Source: Rhizopus sp. PT2906
Taxonomy: Eukaryota > Mucoromycota > Mucoromycetes > Mucorales > Rhizopodaceae
Assembly: GCA_025529335.1 (NCBI GenBank)
Contig: JAMYHX010000826.1
Coordinates: 1-10,854 of the forward strand
Length of the DNA: 10,854 bases
Direction of reading: 5' to 3'
Shown: positions 7,777-10,854 of the stretch, one piece after another
Layout of the letters: each line of letters begins with the position of its first letter
How positions within the stretch are numbered: the first letter of the stretch is position 1
Position numbers and translations under genes: made by a program
The notes under the pieces: generated by a model
Told to the model about the DNA's origin: nothing
What the model saw: only the letters and a program-made list of their open reading frames with translations
Databases searched by the model: none

Positions 7777-8976
7777 TTAGAAGACATGAGGGCGACCATT
7801 GCCATTCCAGATGGATTGAGCAATAATAAACATATTCTTGGTGGCCATGACATGATTCCAGTAAATATTGCATCTTTCGCAAATCAATATTTGATGAATT
7901 TTGTGTTCTTCGTCACCATTACCACATTTGAGATTTTTCAAATTGTTCTGGAAACAGGAATTGCAGGTCTCTAGGATACAGAAGTAAAATATTGTATTAA
8001 TACTTGTATGATATTCACACGTATGTATTTTTACCTTTGATGTCCTGTGCTCATCGATATCAATAAGTACCCATTCTCTGAACTTTTCCCGGAGCCTCAA
8101 CTGCCTGTATACTCTTTCTGATACACCATGCCTTAATCCTTTAAACTTTACATGGCTCTTATTTTTTAGGCCATTTCCAGATAACCAAAGGCATTTTGCT
8201 CCGGTCACCTTCTTCAAATTTTTCCTTGTGTGTCCTTTCGAAAAAAAAAAAATACATAAAATGCTTTTAGAAGAACAATAATACAAAGTATTCATGAACA
8301 CGAGTAATACCTTGATATACTTTTCCCTGGATTTGGATGAGCATCGGAAGGGTTGCTTTGATATCTAGCCGCAGTCGTTCTTCTCTTCCTCTTGTTTCTT
8401 TTATTATATTTTTTTTTGACTCGTTAACAAGGATGTTGACCGCATTGTCAACCGATGTAGCTACACCATTTAATTCTTGCAGCTTCAAAGCTGTAAAAGT
8501 TGAAAAGGACATCCATATGCTGTAACATATAAATTATGTGCATTGTGTAATGATCAATCTTTTTTTACGCTCTTCTTCCATTTTTTGTCGGTTTATGTTT
8601 CCACTCAAGTTGTAATATTCGGCCAATGACAAACGTCTTATGTCTGTATTTCCATGGTATGATACAAAAACATCTTTTCTGTTTGGGTCTACAGTACAAG
8701 GTCTAAAATAACGATCTACCTCTTCACTGGTAAAATCGTGTAGCTCCAGAGCAGTCTGGTTCACAGGTGAAGTTGTGTGTATTTTTTTTTGACTTATCAC
8801 TTACAGGAAATACTGCACGAATCATGTATATAAAATAATTTGCTATAATATTTTGAAGGTTTTATAAATTGTTTGTTTGCATTGTCACTGGCAGCTTCTT
8901 CTTGTAGTCTTTTATATTTTTGCTGTTCTTTGGCTTGTATGAGAGTTACAACATTTGGATAAATCGGTATACGCAT
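7777..8976 (-). pseudogene. Fanzor (eukaryotic TnpB-like RNA-guided nuclease) relic
   Basis: Fanzor proteins are RuvC nucleases related to TnpB, guided by an RNA encoded with the element. Visible blocks: A, ATG 8976 (MRIPIYPNVVTLIQAKEQQ). B, about 8755-8569, with RFRPC-like then VDPNRKDVFVSYHG, the RuvC-I region with its Asp. C, 8490-8311 (AVNILVNESKK). D, 8234-8035, ending IDEHRTSK, holding the Glu that Fanzors use near the zinc ribbon. E, 7968-7777, with TCNSCF, ICERCN and WNHVMATKNM. Introns B/C (78 nt), C/D (76 nt) and D/E (66 nt) have good borders and keep frame. D/E has tandem AGs, and only the second (…TAGAG) keeps frame. A to B cannot be joined in frame. In block E, Fanzors normally read WNRDVNAARN; here the Asp is missing by an in-frame 3-bp loss. 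After the TAA at 7777-7779 the same frame stays coding-like to 7717, so that stop may be new. Much of the N-terminal region is absent. It is inactive as a nuclease. Confidence 0.82.
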
Positions 8977-9168
8977 ATCTTTAAAAATAAAGAAAGAAAG
9001 AGCGACATTAACAATATTGATGTTAAAATAATAACTTAATTAAAGAAAGTAACCCTTTTGTAGCTTTGTTACAGTTATAAGATAGCATAAATGGTGAAGA
9101 AAGGTCAGTTATAGTAGAATATCGAAAAAAAGTAAGAGTTGTGAAGCAAATTTTGGATTTTTATTGTT

Positions 9169-10358
9169 CTAATATTTTGTTGGTCCACCACGAGCCTTGA
9201 TCACAGCCTTGACCCTCTTTGGCATGAAATCAATAATCTTGTTGATTACTTCTGGAGTTAATTCCCTCGAAGCACTCTCCAAAACAACTTCTACGACTTG
9301 TGGGCTTTTGGCATGGGAGTATAGAGCATTTAATCTCTTCTTCATAATGCTCCACAGATTTTCGACTGGATTTAAATCCGGTGACTGAGCCGGCCAAGAC
9401 ATCTTGTTTATGCCCTTTGCCTCCCTCCATTCGGCAGCAATTTTTGCTCTATGGATGGGTGCGCCATCTTCCATGAGTACAGAACTATCTAGATTTTTGT
9501 AAAAGTCAAATAATACTGGCTCATAGACCTGGTTTATGAAGTCGGCACTTGTCCTCATGCCTTTCTTCATAAAGACAAGTTTCGACTTCTTTTCACCAGC
9601 TATGACGCCCCAAACCATAATAGAAGTTCTACCACTTTTGAAGGTTGGCGCCAGGCATTCTTTGTTGTGTTTTTCCAGTGCCTTGCGTCATACTCTGGAC
9701 CAAGCTCTTGAGCGTTTCATATTGATATCAAAAGCAGATTCGTCTAGAAACATGCAATTTGTGAGGAGGTTCGTGTCTGTGTTTTCCCACTTGCAAACCC
9801 AATTGTACCTCTCCTCAATCTTTGCTGAACTGTTTCTTCCCACAGAATGGAAATCCGCTTTTTTCAGCGAAAGATTGCATCCACTCTTCATAAAGTTATA
9901 AACAATGCTGCGTGAAACTCTAAGATCACTGAGTCGCTTCAATAAATGTTCTGTCACTTCAACAACAGCAGCAGAGGGATTAGCATCAATAAAGTTGATA
10001 ATTGCCGTTTTACGATCTTTGGACAAGATACACTTACGACCAATCTGTTTACAATTATCAAAAATGCTATCAGGGCATAGGCTATATTGTCTAATCCATC
10101 TCTGAGCAGTTCGAATGTGAATACCCAACTGCTTCGCTGCATCTGATGCACTCATACACTTTTCGATCTTCAGGTCGAAAAATCTAACCTTATCCTGGAC
10201 GGTATAACGCACAAATTACGTTTCATGTTGGATTCCTTCATACAAATGTCTTCATCTTTTGGCTTCTCTATTCGCATTGGGCATACTGACGAAGATTCGC
10301 TGGAAGCTGTATTTTTCAAGTAATCAATGAGTGACAATTGTCTCAACAACAAACTCAT
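9169..10358 (-). pseudogene. Tc1/mariner (IS630-type) DD34E transposase, one frameshift and one stop
   Basis: This gene would cut and paste its element by binding the terminal repeats and cleaving with a DDE site. The N-terminal piece starts at ATG 10358 (MSLLLRQLSLIDYL) and runs to about 10215. A one-base loss near 10205-10215 shifts into the frame VRYTVQDKVRFFDL. A helix-turn-helix follows (SASDAAKQLGIHIRTAQRWI), then VSRSIVYNFM and FLDESAFDINMKRSRAW (first Asp). An in-frame TGA at 9690-9688 interrupts it, after which the same frame resumes: TSIMVWGVIAG, VLMEDGAPIHRA (second Asp), WPAQSPDLNPVENLW (Glu, 34 residues after the second Asp), ending in ARGGPTKY. All three catalytic residues are present. 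The total is about 397 codons, near full length for the family. With only two lesions it is far younger than the Tc1 relic at the left edge. It lies upstream of, and in the same orientation as, the Fanzor relic. Confidence 0.9.
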
Positions 10359-10532
10359 TCTGATCGACAGTATATTCCACGGGCTCGGGCTGCCAGAAAA
10401 TCATGGTGACACGGCATCATTTCAAGCAAAGCGGCATGATTTCCAAAAATACGACTTCCATTTCTGAAAACGCGAAATTGATTCTGACTTGCCAGCGACA
10501 TCAATTTTGATTGGCTGCGTCATTGCTTTTTG

Positions 10533-10547
10533 AAAGTACTGTACTTT
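10533..10547. repeat. palindrome at candidate right end of the mariner element
   Basis: AAAGTAC-T-GTACTTT is a perfect 15-nt palindrome spanning the proposed element end (10541) and the TA at 10542-10543. Read inward on the minus strand the end begins CAGTACTTTCAAAAAGC, a style typical of Tc1/mariner tips. Confidence 0.6.
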
Positions 10548-10687
10548 TTATGGTCGAAAGTGAGCCGCCACTTTGGGCAGTTTTACTACAAAAATATGTA
10601 ATCTCCGATAATACAAGTCACAGACGATAATCGTTCTTTACAGATAAACCTCTCTCTCATGCTTTTTTTGGGACTTATTCTTACTAA
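10544..10687 (+). promoter_or_regulatory. upstream flank of INTS11
   Basis: The 144 bp between the proposed element end and the INTS11 start should contain its 5' untranslated region and core promoter. It ends in a pyrimidine-rich stretch (about 10648-10687) before the ATG. No TATA box or known factor site is clear. If the element is an insertion, this and 7562-7649 were once one divergent promoter. Confidence 0.35.
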
Positions 10688-10854
10688 ATGCCTATTGAAG
10701 TTGTGCCGTTGGGAGCAGGTAAGTTGCAACCCAATAGAATAGAATAGATTTGATGTCTAATTTTCTACTATATAGGCCAAGATGTGGGTAGAAGTTGCGT
10801 ATTAGTTACGATTGGCGGCAAAAATATCATGTTTGATTGTGGTAAATAATAGAT
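10688..10854 (+). CDS. INTS11: Integrator complex subunit 11, N-terminus (runs off window)
   Basis: Exon 1 (10688-10718) and exon 2 (10776-10841) are joined across a 57-nt intron (GTAAGT...TATAG, branch GTCTAAT). A second intron begins at 10842 (GTAAAT) and leaves the window. The 32 complete residues start MPIEVVPLGAGQDVGRSC and end GGKNIMFDCG, the start of the metallo-beta-lactamase fold. INTS11 and CPSF73 share this fold, but the spacing and the words PLGAGQDVGRSC are characteristic of INTS11. In animals INTS11 is the RNA endonuclease of Integrator, which cleaves snRNA precursors and nascent transcripts in the nucleus. The metal-binding HxHxDH lies beyond the window, so activity cannot be judged. 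Budding yeast lacks Integrator, so an early-diverging fungal host fits. Confidence 0.88.

Larger units (their letters stand above)
7650..10541. mobile_element. candidate composite Tc1/mariner-Fanzor element (about 2.9 kb)
   Basis: Two degraded genes on the minus strand, a mariner transposase and a Fanzor nuclease, lie 192 bp apart between two host genes. Candidate limits come from TA followed by CAG at both ends: TA 7648-7649 then CAG on the left; on the right CAG (reverse strand, from 10541) followed by TA 10542-10543, as expected for a TA target duplication. AATCAAAAT occurs 27 bp inside the left end (7677-7685) and, inverted, 29 bp inside the right end (10504-10512). The rest of the two ends matches poorly, and a poly-T run fills the left one. 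Host gene starts lie only 88 and 146 bp outside these limits. Two separate neighbouring insertions remain possible, for instance a mariner ending near 9070 (another TACAGT). Confidence 0.4.

Noticed and set aside
7684..7974. 96-residue plus-strand open frame
   Set aside because: It is the mirror of the last Fanzor exon, whose CxxC pairs and motif III are unmistakable.
9008..9026. TTAACA...TGTTAA inverted repeat between Fanzor and transposase
   Set aside because: Six-base AT-rich arms are expected by chance in this composition.
9070..9110. TACAGT and a later TCAGT as the left end of a mariner-only element
   Set aside because: They share only CAGT with the right end at 10541, so the match is no better than chance; kept as an alternative in the element entry.
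9688..9690. TGA inside the transposase read as selenocysteine or a reassigned codon
   Set aside because: Host genes here use TGA nowhere in frame, the same gene has a frameshift, and homologues have an ordinary residue there; simple mutation is enough.
1..10854. tRNA genes, rRNA or CRISPR arrays
   Set aside because: No B-box-like GGTTCGAATCC with a matching A-box, no rRNA sequence and no regularly spaced repeats were seen on either strand.

Overview
The window looks like nuclear DNA of an early-diverging fungus, most likely Mucoromycota and probably Mucorales. This rests on AT-rich spacers, compact genes, many short introns (about 41-80 nt, often with a CTAAY branch site near the acceptor) and protein families I associate with that group. 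These are a Pho80/PCL-type cyclin, a BIG1/VOA1 membrane protein, an SGNH protein with a concanavalin-like C-terminal domain, the Integrator subunit INTS11, Tc1/mariner transposases and a Fanzor (eukaryotic TnpB-like) protein. No database search was possible, so family names come from motif recognition.

Left third (1-2944): a graveyard. A frameshifted fragment of a protein that resembles a Mucorales-restricted family (201-731) runs in frame into a decayed Tc1 transposase (735-1300). About 1.6 kb of gene-poor AT-rich DNA follows, with a 19-bp tandem duplication, an 11-bp-arm hairpin and a CTT microsatellite.

Middle (2945-7561): host genes. A three-exon cyclin (+, 2945-3911) converges on a possible two-exon unidentified gene (-, 3943-4451). 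That candidate diverges from a seven-exon BIG1/VOA1-like gene (+, 4600-5711; V-ATPase assembly or beta-glucan related). BIG1 in turn converges on a two-exon secreted SGNH-hydrolase-like gene (-, 5865-7561) whose catalytic Ser and His positions both appear substituted.

Right third (about 7650-10541): the most interesting part. A degraded Fanzor gene (RuvC nuclease with zinc ribbon, five recognisable blocks, -) lies directly downstream of a near-intact DD34E Tc1/mariner transposase gene on the same strand. Candidate ends (TA dinucleotides followed by CAG, and a shared 9-mer at similar depth) would make both genes one composite element of about 2.9 kb. It would sit in the short divergent promoter between the SGNH gene (-) and INTS11 (+, starts 10688 and runs off the window). 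The Fanzor copy has lost the catalytic Asp of its third RuvC motif, and the transposase carries one frameshift and one TGA, so this copy looks dead.
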